A stretch of 64,000 bases of DNA from NCBI RefSeq assembly GCF_021738965.1, contig NZ_JAKKOQ010000001.1, positions 248,001 through 312,000 on the forward strand. The letters run 5' to 3'. The stretch's first letter is position 1. Each line of letters begins with the position of its first letter. The translations under genes were made by a program, and so were the position numbers. This stretch comes from Gordonia zhenghanii. GTDB lineage: Bacteria > Actinomycetota > Actinomycetes > Mycobacteriales > Mycobacteriaceae. The notes beneath the pieces were generated by a model. It was not told where the DNA came from. It ran no database searches and saw only the letters and a list, made by a program, of their open reading frames with translations. Positions 10,963 through 18,715 of this stretch are shown piece after piece.

Positions 10963-11002
10963 AGGTGAGGGACACGCGGACCAGTCCGCGTGTCCCTCAC
11001 CT
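10963..11002 (+). terminator. 19-bp perfect hairpin after serC
   Basis: AGGTGAGGGACACGCGGAC (10963-10981) pairs perfectly with GTCCGCGTGTCCCTCACCT (10984-11002) around a CA loop. There is no U-tract, as in the I-shaped terminators common in actinobacteria. Confidence 0.65.
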
Positions 11003-11073
11003 CTCCGGCGACTCAGTGTTTTACGCTGGAGAGTGATATCCGCGTACGTGGGACGCAGAGGAGGATCGATCGA

Positions 11074-11940
11074 GTGCGAAAGCTGAAGGCGCAACGCGTC
11101 GATCCTGACGGGGCGGTGATCTGCATCGACACCGAGTCCGGCGAAGAGTTCGCATTGACCGTCGACGACACGTTGCGCAACGCCCTCTCTCCAGCCGTAC
11201 CGACGCCCGAGGTTCCGACAGAACCTGGAATCATGTTGAGTCCCAGAGAGATCCAAGCTCGAGTCCGAGCCGGAGCGACCGTCGACGAGCTCGCCGAGGT
11301 CACCGGGGAACGTCCCGAGAAGATCTACCGCTTCGCCCACCCCGTCCTGTTGGAGCGCTCACGCGCCGCCGAACTGGCGCGTGCGTCGCACCCGGCAGGC
11401 ATCGACGGCCCCAGCCTGAACACGCTCGGCGAACTCGTCGCCGAATGCATCACCCTGCGCGGCAACTCGGCCGCAGACGCGTCATGGGACGCGTGGCGGC
11501 CCGAGGACGGCCGATGGGTGGTCCAGGTCGGGTGGCCGAGCAACGGCAACGACGAGTTCGCACACTGGCGGTACACACCTGGATCCCACGGCGGAATCAC
11601 CGAGCCGTTGGACGACCTCGCGGTGGAACTGACCGAGCCCGAATTGGCGCGTTCGTCACGTCGCACCGTGATGTCCGTCGTCCCGGAGGCTCCCGAGCCG
11701 CCGCAGCACGAAGTCCTCCCGGACGGCCACGAACACGTCACAGTCAATGCAGACCGCATCATGGAACAGCAGTCGTCTCCGCTGGAATTGGAGTTCGACG
11801 ACACCCCGTCCGCACAGCCGAGCGGCGGGGAAAAACAACACGGGCAGGGACCCCGGCATCGCAGCGGCAAGCGTGCGACACCGACCGTCCCGGCCTGGGA
11901 GGACGTCCTGCTGGGCGTTCGGAGCCACCCCGGAGAGTAA
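11074..11940 (+). CDS. sepH: Septation protein SepH (DUF3071)
   Basis: SepH stimulates FtsZ assembly during division in actinobacteria. The 288-residue protein has the DUF3071 N-terminal domain, LSPREIQARVRAGATVDELAEVTG being its helix-turn-helix, and the conserved SHPAGIDGPSLNTLGELV segment. The C-terminal third is disordered and rich in Ser, Pro and acidic residues. The GTG at 11074 is preceded by AGGAGG at 11059-11064, which fixes the start. A DUF6928-like gene begins on the base after its stop. The gene corresponds to Rv0883c. Confidence 0.9.
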   Translation: MRKLKAQRVDPDGAVICIDTESGEEFALTVDDTLRNALSPAVPTPEVPTEPGIMLSPREIQARVRAGATVDELAEVTGERPEKIYRFAHPVLLERSRAAELARASHPAGIDGPSLNTLGELVAECITLRGNSAADASWDAWRPEDGRWVVQVGWPSNGNDEFAHWRYTPGSHGGITEPLDDLAVELTEPELARSSRRTVMSVVPEAPEPPQHEVLPDGHEHVTVNADRIMEQQSSPLELEFDDTPSAQPSGGEKQHGQGPRHRSGKRATPTVPAWEDVLLGVRSHPGE

Positions 11941-12816
11941 GTGTTCGCCCACACCACGACATTGTGGTTCGTCGCCTGCCCGGATCCCGCCGAACAACTT
12001 CGACGCGGATCCGTCGCTGACCCGAACCGGACCGACGACCTCATGCGCCGCGCCTACGTCGGCGACGTACCGTCCGCGACCGCCGTCGCCGACTTGTCGA
12101 CGCTGCCCGACGCCGACGACGACACCGTGTTCGCCGCGCATTTCGGCGATGTAGCAGTCCTCGCCGGTCGGTCGTTGGCGACGGTGTCGCCCGAAGAGAT
12201 CACCGAGTTCGTCACGGCTCTCGCGCCGGGTTGGACGGTGCTGCTCCTGTCGTTGAACCCGGAGACCAACACCGGAGTGTTCGCGCGGTGGGAGAACGGA
12301 CGGCTGCAGCGCGCGTTCGCGGCGTCACCCGACACGATCCACGCCGACCACGGCGTCCCGTTCGGCTTCGAGAGCCCGTTCTGGGCCGGCGAACGACCGC
12401 TCCAGTACCTGCCGGGCGCCGAACCCGACCCGCTCGATCTGCCGTTCCATCCCGCCGAACTCGCGGAGGAGGCGAACCGCCAGTGGATCGGCTTCCGGTT
12501 CACCCCGCCGCCCGGCGACGGCGACACTGAGCCGTCGCGAATCCCCGTGTACGCGTATCGAATCCTGTCCGAGGGGGCGACGGCGACGCCGGCGTCACAG
12601 GTGAAGCCTGAGCCGCGGACCGATCGGGTGCCGACGCCCGGACCGCTGCCGGTCGACACGCCGGCGGCGAACGGGGCACCGGCTGACGAGGAGACGGCAG
12701 ACGAGGAGCTGACGATGCCGATCGCCGTCACATCCCCACCCGACGCCGAGCGCGAGAGGGTGCCCCGGGCTCCCGGACCGATCTCCCGCTATTTCGGATT
12801 CCGCGGGCGCCTGTAG
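11941..12816 (+). CDS. Conserved hypothetical protein, DUF6928-like
   Basis: This is a 291-residue soluble protein. The first ~180 residues form one domain with FVACPDPAEQLRRG, ...AAHFGDVAVLAGRSL and GFESPFWAGERPL. The remainder (about 210-291) is low-complexity, rich in Pro, Ala, Thr and Glu. The layout matches actinobacterial DUF6928 proteins as I remember them. Its GTG start follows the sepH stop with no gap (TAAGTG), so it is probably translated with sepH and may act in the same process; that link is inference only. Confidence 0.65.
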   Translation: MFAHTTTLWFVACPDPAEQLRRGSVADPNRTDDLMRRAYVGDVPSATAVADLSTLPDADDDTVFAAHFGDVAVLAGRSLATVSPEEITEFVTALAPGWTVLLLSLNPETNTGVFARWENGRLQRAFAASPDTIHADHGVPFGFESPFWAGERPLQYLPGAEPDPLDLPFHPAELAEEANRQWIGFRFTPPPGDGDTEPSRIPVYAYRILSEGATATPASQVKPEPRTDRVPTPGPLPVDTPAANGAPADEETADEELTMPIAVTSPPDAERERVPRAPGPISRYFGFRGRL

Positions 12817-12836
12817 AACGCGGCCCGTACCGCTGA

Positions 12837-13697
12837 CTAGCGGCTCAACGCCTCGTAGAACGCGACGGCAGCTGCCGTGGCGACGTTCAGCGAGTCGGTG
12901 CCGCGGCTCATCGGTATGTGCGCGCGGACGTCGCACGACCGCATCGTGTGCTCCTTGAGCCCGGGACCTTCGGCGCCGACGAGGAACGCCAGCTTGTCGG
13001 CTTGGACTGCCTTCCGCAACGGCACGCTTCCCTCGCTAGGAGTCAGGGCGATCGTCTGAAACCGGTTCTCGCGCAGGAATTCCAGGTCGCCCGGCCAGTC
13101 CTCCGACTTAGCGAACGGCACCAGCAACGCGTGTCCCATCGAGACGCGAACACAGCGGCGATAGAGGGGATCGGCGCAGCCGGTCCCGAAGATCACCGCG
13201 TCGACGCCGAGACCCGCCGCGTTGCGGAAGACGCTGCCGATGTTCTCGTGGTCGTTGACGCCCTCCAGGACGGCGACGGTCCGGGCCGACTCGATCACCG
13301 ACGGCACGGTCAACGTCTCCGGTCGGCGTGCGGCCGCCAGCACTCCTCGATTGAGGTGGAAGCCGATCACCTCGGCCATCACTTCTTTCGACGCCCGGTA
13401 GAAGGGGACGCCGCCGACGCCTTCGACGACACCGTGTTCCAGAGCCGTGTCCGACAACTCCTCCAGGCGACGGTCCACCCCGAAGAGTGCGTGTGGGGCG
13501 AAGCGCGAGGCGATCATCCGTCGGACGACGAGGCCGCCTTCAGCGATCACCAACGCCTTGCCGATGCTTCCACCGGGCAGCGCGGGCAGATCGGGGCGGC
13601 GGTCCACGGAGTTGAGGTCCCGGAAGTCGTCGACGCGTTCGTCGGACGGATCAGTGATGTCGATGACCTCGACGGTTAGCGGCTGGTTCACCTTCAA
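12837..13697 (-). CDS. SpoU/TrmH-family RNA 2'-O-methyltransferase
   Basis: This SAM-dependent methylase has a trefoil-knot fold and 286 residues. The three SPOUT motifs are present: NHENIGSVFRNAAGLG, LVGAEGPGL and IPMSRGTDSLNVATAAAVAFYE. The N-terminal ~120 residues form the substrate-recognition domain. The target (rRNA or tRNA) cannot be told. The TTG at 13697 is in a good position, but GTG at 13691 is equally possible. It lies beside the sepH block, as Rv0881 does in M. tuberculosis. It is convergent with the DUF6928-like gene and divergent from the Eis-like gene. Confidence 0.88.
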   Translation of the reverse strand: MKVNQPLTVEVIDITDPSDERVDDFRDLNSVDRRPDLPALPGGSIGKALVIAEGGLVVRRMIASRFAPHALFGVDRRLEELSDTALEHGVVEGVGGVPFYRASKEVMAEVIGFHLNRGVLAAARRPETLTVPSVIESARTVAVLEGVNDHENIGSVFRNAAGLGVDAVIFGTGCADPLYRRCVRVSMGHALLVPFAKSEDWPGDLEFLRENRFQTIALTPSEGSVPLRKAVQADKLAFLVGAEGPGLKEHTMRSCDVRAHIPMSRGTDSLNVATAAAVAFYEALSR

Positions 13698-13737
13698 TAC
13701 GGTGGCACACCCTAACCGTCAGACCCAAAATGGCAGA

Positions 13738-14964
13738 GTGGACACCGTGGACACGCTGAGGATGACCCATGCGAGCGACGCCGACTGGCCAGAGATCATC
13801 GATCTGGACGCCAGGGCGTTCGCCCTGCCGAGCCCGCTCCCCCGCGACGAGATCACGGAGTTCCGCGCCAAAGTCCCCGATGAGGCGACCTACCTGATCC
13901 GCGACGCCGGGACTGTCCCTGGGTCGTCGACGATCGTGGGTTTCTCCCTCTATTACGACCTGCCGTTGACGCTGCCGGGCGGCGCTGTCGCGTCGGCCGC
14001 CGGACTGTCGTGGGTGTCGGTGTCGGCGACGCACCGCCGCCGCGGCCTCCTTCGTCGGATGATCGACGCCCAGTTCGACGACTGGCGCGCGCGCGGACAT
14101 CCGCTGGCGATCCTGACGGCCACCGAAGGCACCATCTACGAGCGCTTCGGGTTCGGCCCCGCGGCGTACGCGCACCGCGTTCACGTAGCTCCCGCTGCGG
14201 CGAGTTTCCGGACGACCGCCCCCGACGACTCCCGAGTGCGATACGGCACTCCCGAGGAAGTCGAAGAGCATGTCCCCGCCGTCCACGCGCGATGGGCGGC
14301 CGCTCGCTCGGGAGCCATCGGGCGCCCCGAGGCGTGGTGGCCGTCGCTACTGGCCGATCGCAGCTTCCGCCGTAACTCTCAGACGTCGGGACTGCATTAC
14401 CTGCTGCACCCGGACGGCTACGCCGCGTACCGGATCGACGCCCGCGACCGGACCGCCCTCGTCGACGACCTCGTCGCCGTGACTCCGCAGGCGCACGACG
14501 ACCTGTGGCGGGTCCTGACCAGCCTGGACCTGATCTCGTCGGTTCACGCGTCGATCCCCGTCGACGATCCGCTCCCCCACCTGCTCACCGATGCGCGCGC
14601 CGCGTCGTTCCAGGCCCGTCCGGACACGCTGTGGCTGTCGATCCTCGATGTGGTCGACGCGCTGCAGCTGCGGCGGTACTCGGAGGGAGGCACGATCGTC
14701 CTCGACGTGGCCGACGACTACTCCGACCGCGGCGGCCGCTACAAGCTGTCCGTCGTCGACGGGCGAGCCACGGTGTCCCGTACGGATGCCGTGCCTAGTG
14801 TGAGCATGGACATCTCGGTGCTCTCGAGTCTCTACCTCGGCGGCGTCCCGGCACGCGGATTCTCCGAAGCGGGACGGATCCACGTCGACTCCGCCGACTC
14901 CCTCACCCAGCTGGCCCGCATGTTCGACGTCGAACACGCCCCCTTCGCCGGCACGTTCTTCTAG
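13738..14964 (+). CDS. Eis-family GNAT N-acetyltransferase
   Basis: Eis proteins acetylate amines such as aminoglycosides and protein lysines. The 408-residue length equals the family (about 400). The N-terminal GNAT domain has VSVSATHRRRGLLRRMI as the acetyl-CoA loop and ILTATEGTIYERFGFGPAAY. A second GNAT-like domain and a C-terminal SCP2-like domain (VSMDISVLSSLYLGGV) follow, ending with the Phe terminus HAPFAGTFF that carries the catalytic carboxylate in Eis. The start at GTG 13738 is tentative, with GTG 13747 and ATG 13762 in frame. Confidence 0.85.
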   Translation: MDTVDTLRMTHASDADWPEIIDLDARAFALPSPLPRDEITEFRAKVPDEATYLIRDAGTVPGSSTIVGFSLYYDLPLTLPGGAVASAAGLSWVSVSATHRRRGLLRRMIDAQFDDWRARGHPLAILTATEGTIYERFGFGPAAYAHRVHVAPAAASFRTTAPDDSRVRYGTPEEVEEHVPAVHARWAAARSGAIGRPEAWWPSLLADRSFRRNSQTSGLHYLLHPDGYAAYRIDARDRTALVDDLVAVTPQAHDDLWRVLTSLDLISSVHASIPVDDPLPHLLTDARAASFQARPDTLWLSILDVVDALQLRRYSEGGTIVLDVADDYSDRGGRYKLSVVDGRATVSRTDAVPSVSMDISVLSSLYLGGVPARGFSEAGRIHVDSADSLTQLARMFDVEHAPFAGTFF

Positions 14965-14975
14965 GGCCTCGCCTC

Positions 14976-15020
14976 TAACCCTCTCGTTGGTGTCAGTGGG
15001 TGACACCGATGGGAGGGTTA
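14976..15020. terminator. 20-bp stem-loop between convergent genes
   Basis: Positions 14976-14995 pair with 15001-15020 over 20 bp with three G-U wobbles and a GTGGG loop (arms start TAACCCTC and end GAGGGTTA). It lies 12 bases beyond the eis-like stop and is followed on the far side by intergenic repeats. Confidence 0.65.
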
Positions 15021-15030
15021 AGCGATTCGG

Positions 15031-15115
15031 GGGTCTCGACTGCGCTCGACCAGCGGGAAGTTCGGGGGGTCTCGACTTCGCTCGACCGGCGGACAGGCTC
15101 GACCGGCGGGCAGAA
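15031..15115. repeat. GGTCTCGAC...CGCTCGACC-family repeats
   Basis: Two near-copies of GGTCTCGACTKCGCTCGACC lie at 15032-15051 and 15068-15087, with a third fragment GGCTCGACCGGCGGG at 15096-15110. They belong to the same family as the cluster after pxpC and fill the gap between the terminator and the NCS2 permease stop. Confidence 0.75.
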
Positions 15116-15124
15116 GGCAGCGCG

Positions 15125-16582
15125 CTACGAGTTGATCAGGTTCTCGATGGGGCCGCGAGCGAAGTAGACGATGAAGAGGGCCGCGACGATCCAGAGCAGC
15201 GGGTGGATCTTCCTGATGTCGCCGCGCGCGGTCTGCATGACCACCCACGCGATGAAGCCGACGCCGAGGCCGTTCGCGATCGAGTACGTGAACGGCATGA
15301 CGACGATCGTGAGGAACGCGGGCAGCGCGTAGTCGAAGCGACTGAAGTCGATCTCCCGCACCTGCCCCATCATCAGCGCGCCGACCACGATGAGCGCGGG
15401 CGCGACGGCCTCCATCGGAACGATCGTGTACAGCGGCGTGAAGAACATCGCGGCCAGGAACAGCACACCGCTCACCACGTTCGCCAGACCGGTCCGCGCG
15501 CCTTCGGCGATGCCCGACGACGACTCGACGAACACCGTGTTCGACGACGACGACGCCGCGCCGCCTGCGACGGCTCCGACGCCCTCGACGGCCAGCGCCT
15601 TGCCGATGCCCGGCAGGTTGCCGTCCTTGTCGGTGAGTCCGGCCTCCTTGCCGAGACCGGTCATCGTGCCCATCGCGTCGAAGAAGTTCGACAGCACCAG
15701 CGTGAACAGGAAGATGCACGCGATCAGGATGCTGACGTGCTCGAACGCTCCGGTGAACGCACCGAACAGGTCGACGTCGCCCACCAGCGACAGGTCGGGC
15801 AGGCCGCCGATGCCGTCGGGCATCCCCGGCACGTTCATCGCCCAGCCGCCCTGATCGCCGGACTTCAGGTCGAGGACGGCCTCGACGATGATCGACACGA
15901 CGGTCATGATCACGATGCCGAGGAGCAGACCGCCGGGCACCTTCCGCACCACGAGGACGCCCATCACGAGGACGCCGATGCAGAACAGCATGGTCGGGAC
16001 GGTCGCGATCGAGCCGTCGGAACCGAGTTGGACGGGCGGACCGTTCTCGACGCCGTGGGTGACGAACCCGGCGTTGGCGAGACCGACGAGGGCGATGAAG
16101 GCGCCGATGCCCGCCGCGATCGCCGCCTTCAACTCGTTGGGGACCGCGTTGAACACCGCGGTGCGCACTCCGGTCAGTCCGAGGACGACGATCACGATGC
16201 CGTTGAGCACCACCAGGCCCATCGCTGCGGGCCAGCTCATCTGCGGAGCGATCGTCACCGCGAGCAGGCTGTTGATGCCCAGTCCGGCCGCGAAGGCGAA
16301 CGGGAAGTTCGCGATCAAGCCGAACAGCACCGACATGACACCTGCGACGAGAGCCGTCACCGCCGTCACCTGGGTGGGGTTCAGTGCATGCCCGAAGGCG
16401 TCGACGTTGGTGTCGGTCGCGGCGTCGCCGCCGATGATGATCGGATTCAAGACCACGATGTAGGCCATCGCGAAGAACGTGACGAGTCCGCCGCGCATCT
16501 CCCGCGCAATCGTCGACCCGCGTTCGGAGATCTTGAAGTAGCGGTCCAACACTCCGCTCGGCTTTCCAGCGGGATCGGTCAT
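15125..16582 (-). CDS. NCS2-family purine permease (AzgA/PbuG type)
   Basis: This 485-residue inner-membrane transporter for hypoxanthine, guanine or adenine has about 12-14 membrane segments. Markers of the AzgA branch are TFFAMAYIVVLNPIII near the N-terminus, FAAGLGINSLLA, FFDAMGTMTGL and SNTVFVESSSGIAEGARTGL. The ATG at 16582 gives MTDPAGKPSGVLDRYFKI, a usual NCS2 beginning. It is divergent from the DUF2530 gene, an arrangement common in Mycobacteriales. Confidence 0.9.
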   Translation of the reverse strand: MTDPAGKPSGVLDRYFKISERGSTIAREMRGGLVTFFAMAYIVVLNPIIIGGDAATDTNVDAFGHALNPTQVTAVTALVAGVMSVLFGLIANFPFAFAAGLGINSLLAVTIAPQMSWPAAMGLVVLNGIVIVVLGLTGVRTAVFNAVPNELKAAIAAGIGAFIALVGLANAGFVTHGVENGPPVQLGSDGSIATVPTMLFCIGVLVMGVLVVRKVPGGLLLGIVIMTVVSIIVEAVLDLKSGDQGGWAMNVPGMPDGIGGLPDLSLVGDVDLFGAFTGAFEHVSILIACIFLFTLVLSNFFDAMGTMTGLGKEAGLTDKDGNLPGIGKALAVEGVGAVAGGAASSSSNTVFVESSSGIAEGARTGLANVVSGVLFLAAMFFTPLYTIVPMEAVAPALIVVGALMMGQVREIDFSRFDYALPAFLTIVVMPFTYSIANGLGVGFIAWVVMQTARGDIRKIHPLLWIVAALFIVYFARGPIENLINS

Positions 16583-16661
16583 CGGTTCACCCTTCGCACA
16601 TGGATGCTCGGTACGTTCGACGCGCGATCAACGCGCCACGGGAAAAAGCTACCCTGAAGTC

Positions 16662-16910
16662 ATGAGTGATGAGACACCGATCCCGGAGCTGCCCGTACGA
16701 CTCCGCGCTCCGGAACCGGTGATCGTCGTGGGAATGCTCGCCTGGCTGGTCGCGACGATCGTCGTGTGGGCTGCCGATCTGGGCGGCGACCGAGCGTTGA
16801 CGGTGTGCTGGGTCGGCCTCGCGGTCGGCGTCGCCGGAACGATATTGGTGACCGTCCAGAGGACCGCCGTCCGGCGCGGTTCGCGCGGCGCTCAGGAAGG
16901 GCTCGACTGA
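16662..16910 (+). CDS. DUF2530 small membrane protein
   Basis: An 82-residue protein with two hydrophobic segments (VIVVGMLAWLVATIVVWAA and VCWVGLAVGVAGTILVTV) separated by a short loop with an acidic/basic pair. This two-helix pattern and the location beside an NCS2 permease match DUF2530 proteins such as Rv0882. Its 3' end overlaps the convergent PAP2 gene by 19 bases. The function is unknown. Confidence 0.8.
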   Translation: MSDETPIPELPVRLRAPEPVIVVGMLAWLVATIVVWAADLGGDRALTVCWVGLAVGVAGTILVTVQRTAVRRGSRGAQEGLD

Positions 16911-17488
16911 GTCTTTCCGCGTCGTTGCGCAGCGCGTGCCGCCTGCCTGCGTCGTGACATCTGCACGTGCGCGGCCACGCACAACGCGATCCAGATGCAG
17001 CCGAACAGCCAGCCGAACAGCACGTCGCTGAACCAGTGGACGCCCAGATAGATGCGGCTGAACCCGATGAGCCCCACCAGGATCGGCCCGGCCGACAGCC
17101 ACAGCACACGTTCGCGGACCTGCGGGTACAGCCGGTGCAGGATGATCACCGTCAGCCCGTAGACGACGACGCTGAGCATCGCGTGGCCGGACGGGAACGA
17201 ATACCCGCCGATGTCGATCAGCCGGTCTTCGACGGGCGGTCGGTCGCGGGCGAAGGAGACCTTGAGCAGCGCCATCAGCGCCCACCCGACCAACGATCCG
17301 GCGACGATCACGGCCGCGAAGTCGATGCGCCCAGCCATCCACGCGAGCACGGCGACGCCGATCACGACGAGGGTCAACGTGAGCGTGTCACCCCACACGG
17401 TGATGAACTGCATGAACGACGTCCACGGCTCGCCACGGTGCGTCATGACCCAGTCGGTCACGGTGTGATCGGTGCTGAACGGCTGCAT
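16892..17488 (-). CDS. PAP2-superfamily phosphatase (membrane lipid phosphatase)
   Basis: This 198-residue integral membrane phosphatase has the three PAP2 motifs in order: KVSFARDRPP, YSFPSGHA and SRIYLGVHWFSDV, which supply the catalytic His residues and phosphate-binding Arg and Lys. Five to six hydrophobic segments surround them. Likely substrates are phosphatidic acid or polyprenyl diphosphates. The C-terminus is very basic. It sits 13 bases downstream of the acyl-CoA dehydrogenase gene on the same strand. Confidence 0.87.
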   Translation of the reverse strand: MQPFSTDHTVTDWVMTHRGEPWTSFMQFITVWGDTLTLTLVVIGVAVLAWMAGRIDFAAVIVAGSLVGWALMALLKVSFARDRPPVEDRLIDIGGYSFPSGHAMLSVVVYGLTVIILHRLYPQVRERVLWLSAGPILVGLIGFSRIYLGVHWFSDVLFGWLFGCIWIALCVAAHVQMSRRRQAARAAQRRGKTQSSPS

Positions 17489-17501
17489 CGTCGCCGAGCC
17501 T

Positions 17502-18641
17502 CTACTTCGCCAGGGAGCGCCCGATGACCAGGCGCTGGATCTGGTTGGTGCCTTCGAATATCTGCATGATCTTGGCTTCGCGCATGAAGCGCTCCACTCG
17601 GAAGTCGCGGGTGTAGCCGTTGCCGCCGAGCACTTGCACGGCGTCGGTCGTCACTTTCATCGCCGCATCGGTCGCGACAAGCTTCGCCGTCGCCGCGGCA
17701 CGCGAGTAGTCGCGTCCGGCGTCGCGTCGTCTGGCGGCGTCGAGGTAGGTCGCGCGTGCCGAGTCGACGGCCGCCGCCATGTCGGCCAGCAGGAACGACA
17801 GCCCCTGGTGGTCGATGATGGCCTTCCCGAACGTCTGACGTTCCTTCGCGTAGTCGACGGCGGCGTCGAGTGCCGCCTGTGCGAGCCCGGTGGCGCACGC
17901 GGCGATGCCGAGCCTGCCCGAGTCGAGGGCGGAGAACGCGATCTGCAGCCCCTGCCCCGGCTCGCCGAGGAGGCGGTCGGCTCCGACGAAGGCGTCGCTG
18001 TACGACGCGGCGGCCGTCGGCACCGCGTGCAGCCCCATCTTCTCCTCGGGCCTGCCGAACTCGAGTCCGTCGCTCGCGCGCGGGATCAACAGGCACGAGA
18101 TGCCTTTGGAGCCCTCGCCGGTCCGCACGAACGTGTTGTAGGCGTCGGCGATGCCGCCGTGCGTGATCCACGATTTGGTGCCGGTCACCGCATAGCCGCC
18201 GTCGACCGGAGTCGCGCGACAGGCGACGGCCGCCGCATCCGAGCCGGCCTGCGGCTCGGACAGGCTGTACGCGCCGATCAAGCGCCCGTTCAACAGGTCG
18301 GGCAGCCACCGTTGCTTCTGCTCGTCGGTGCCGTAGGTGAACAGCGGGAAGCAGGCTAGGCCGTGAACACTGACCGCGACCGCCACCGACGCCCACTTGG
18401 CCGCCAACTCTTCGAGGACCTGCAGGTACACCTCGTACGGCTGGCCGCCGCCGTCGTGCTCCTCGGGATACGGCAGGCCGAGCAAGCCTGCGTCGCCGAG
18501 CGCCGCGAACACACCCTCCGGGTAGGTCTCGTCCTTCTCGTGGGTGTCGACGATCGGCTCGAGCAGTCGGTCGCCGACGTCCCGGACCAGGTCGATGAGG
18601 TCGTGCGCCTCGTCCGACGGCAGTAGGCGGTCAACCGGCAT
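17502..18641 (-). CDS. Acyl-CoA dehydrogenase
   Basis: This FAD enzyme introduces an alpha,beta double bond in acyl-CoA. The 379-residue protein has the two ACAD signatures, SLSEPQAGSDAAAV and QVLGGNGYTRDFRVERFMREAK, and the catalytic base Glu in QIFEGTNQIQRLVIGR. The ATG at 18641 yields MPVDRLLPSDEAHDL. A PAP2 gene follows closely. Substrate chain length cannot be judged. Confidence 0.93.
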   Translation of the reverse strand: MPVDRLLPSDEAHDLIDLVRDVGDRLLEPIVDTHEKDETYPEGVFAALGDAGLLGLPYPEEHDGGGQPYEVYLQVLEELAAKWASVAVAVSVHGLACFPLFTYGTDEQKQRWLPDLLNGRLIGAYSLSEPQAGSDAAAVACRATPVDGGYAVTGTKSWITHGGIADAYNTFVRTGEGSKGISCLLIPRASDGLEFGRPEEKMGLHAVPTAAASYSDAFVGADRLLGEPGQGLQIAFSALDSGRLGIAACATGLAQAALDAAVDYAKERQTFGKAIIDHQGLSFLLADMAAAVDSARATYLDAARRRDAGRDYSRAAATAKLVATDAAMKVTTDAVQVLGGNGYTRDFRVERFMREAKIMQIFEGTNQIQRLVIGRSLAK

Positions 18642-18715
18642 GCTCAACCTCTTCTCGTGACGGATGGCGAATCGTCTCAACCGTACCCAGTCGCGTGCGG
18701 GCAGATCAGATGAGA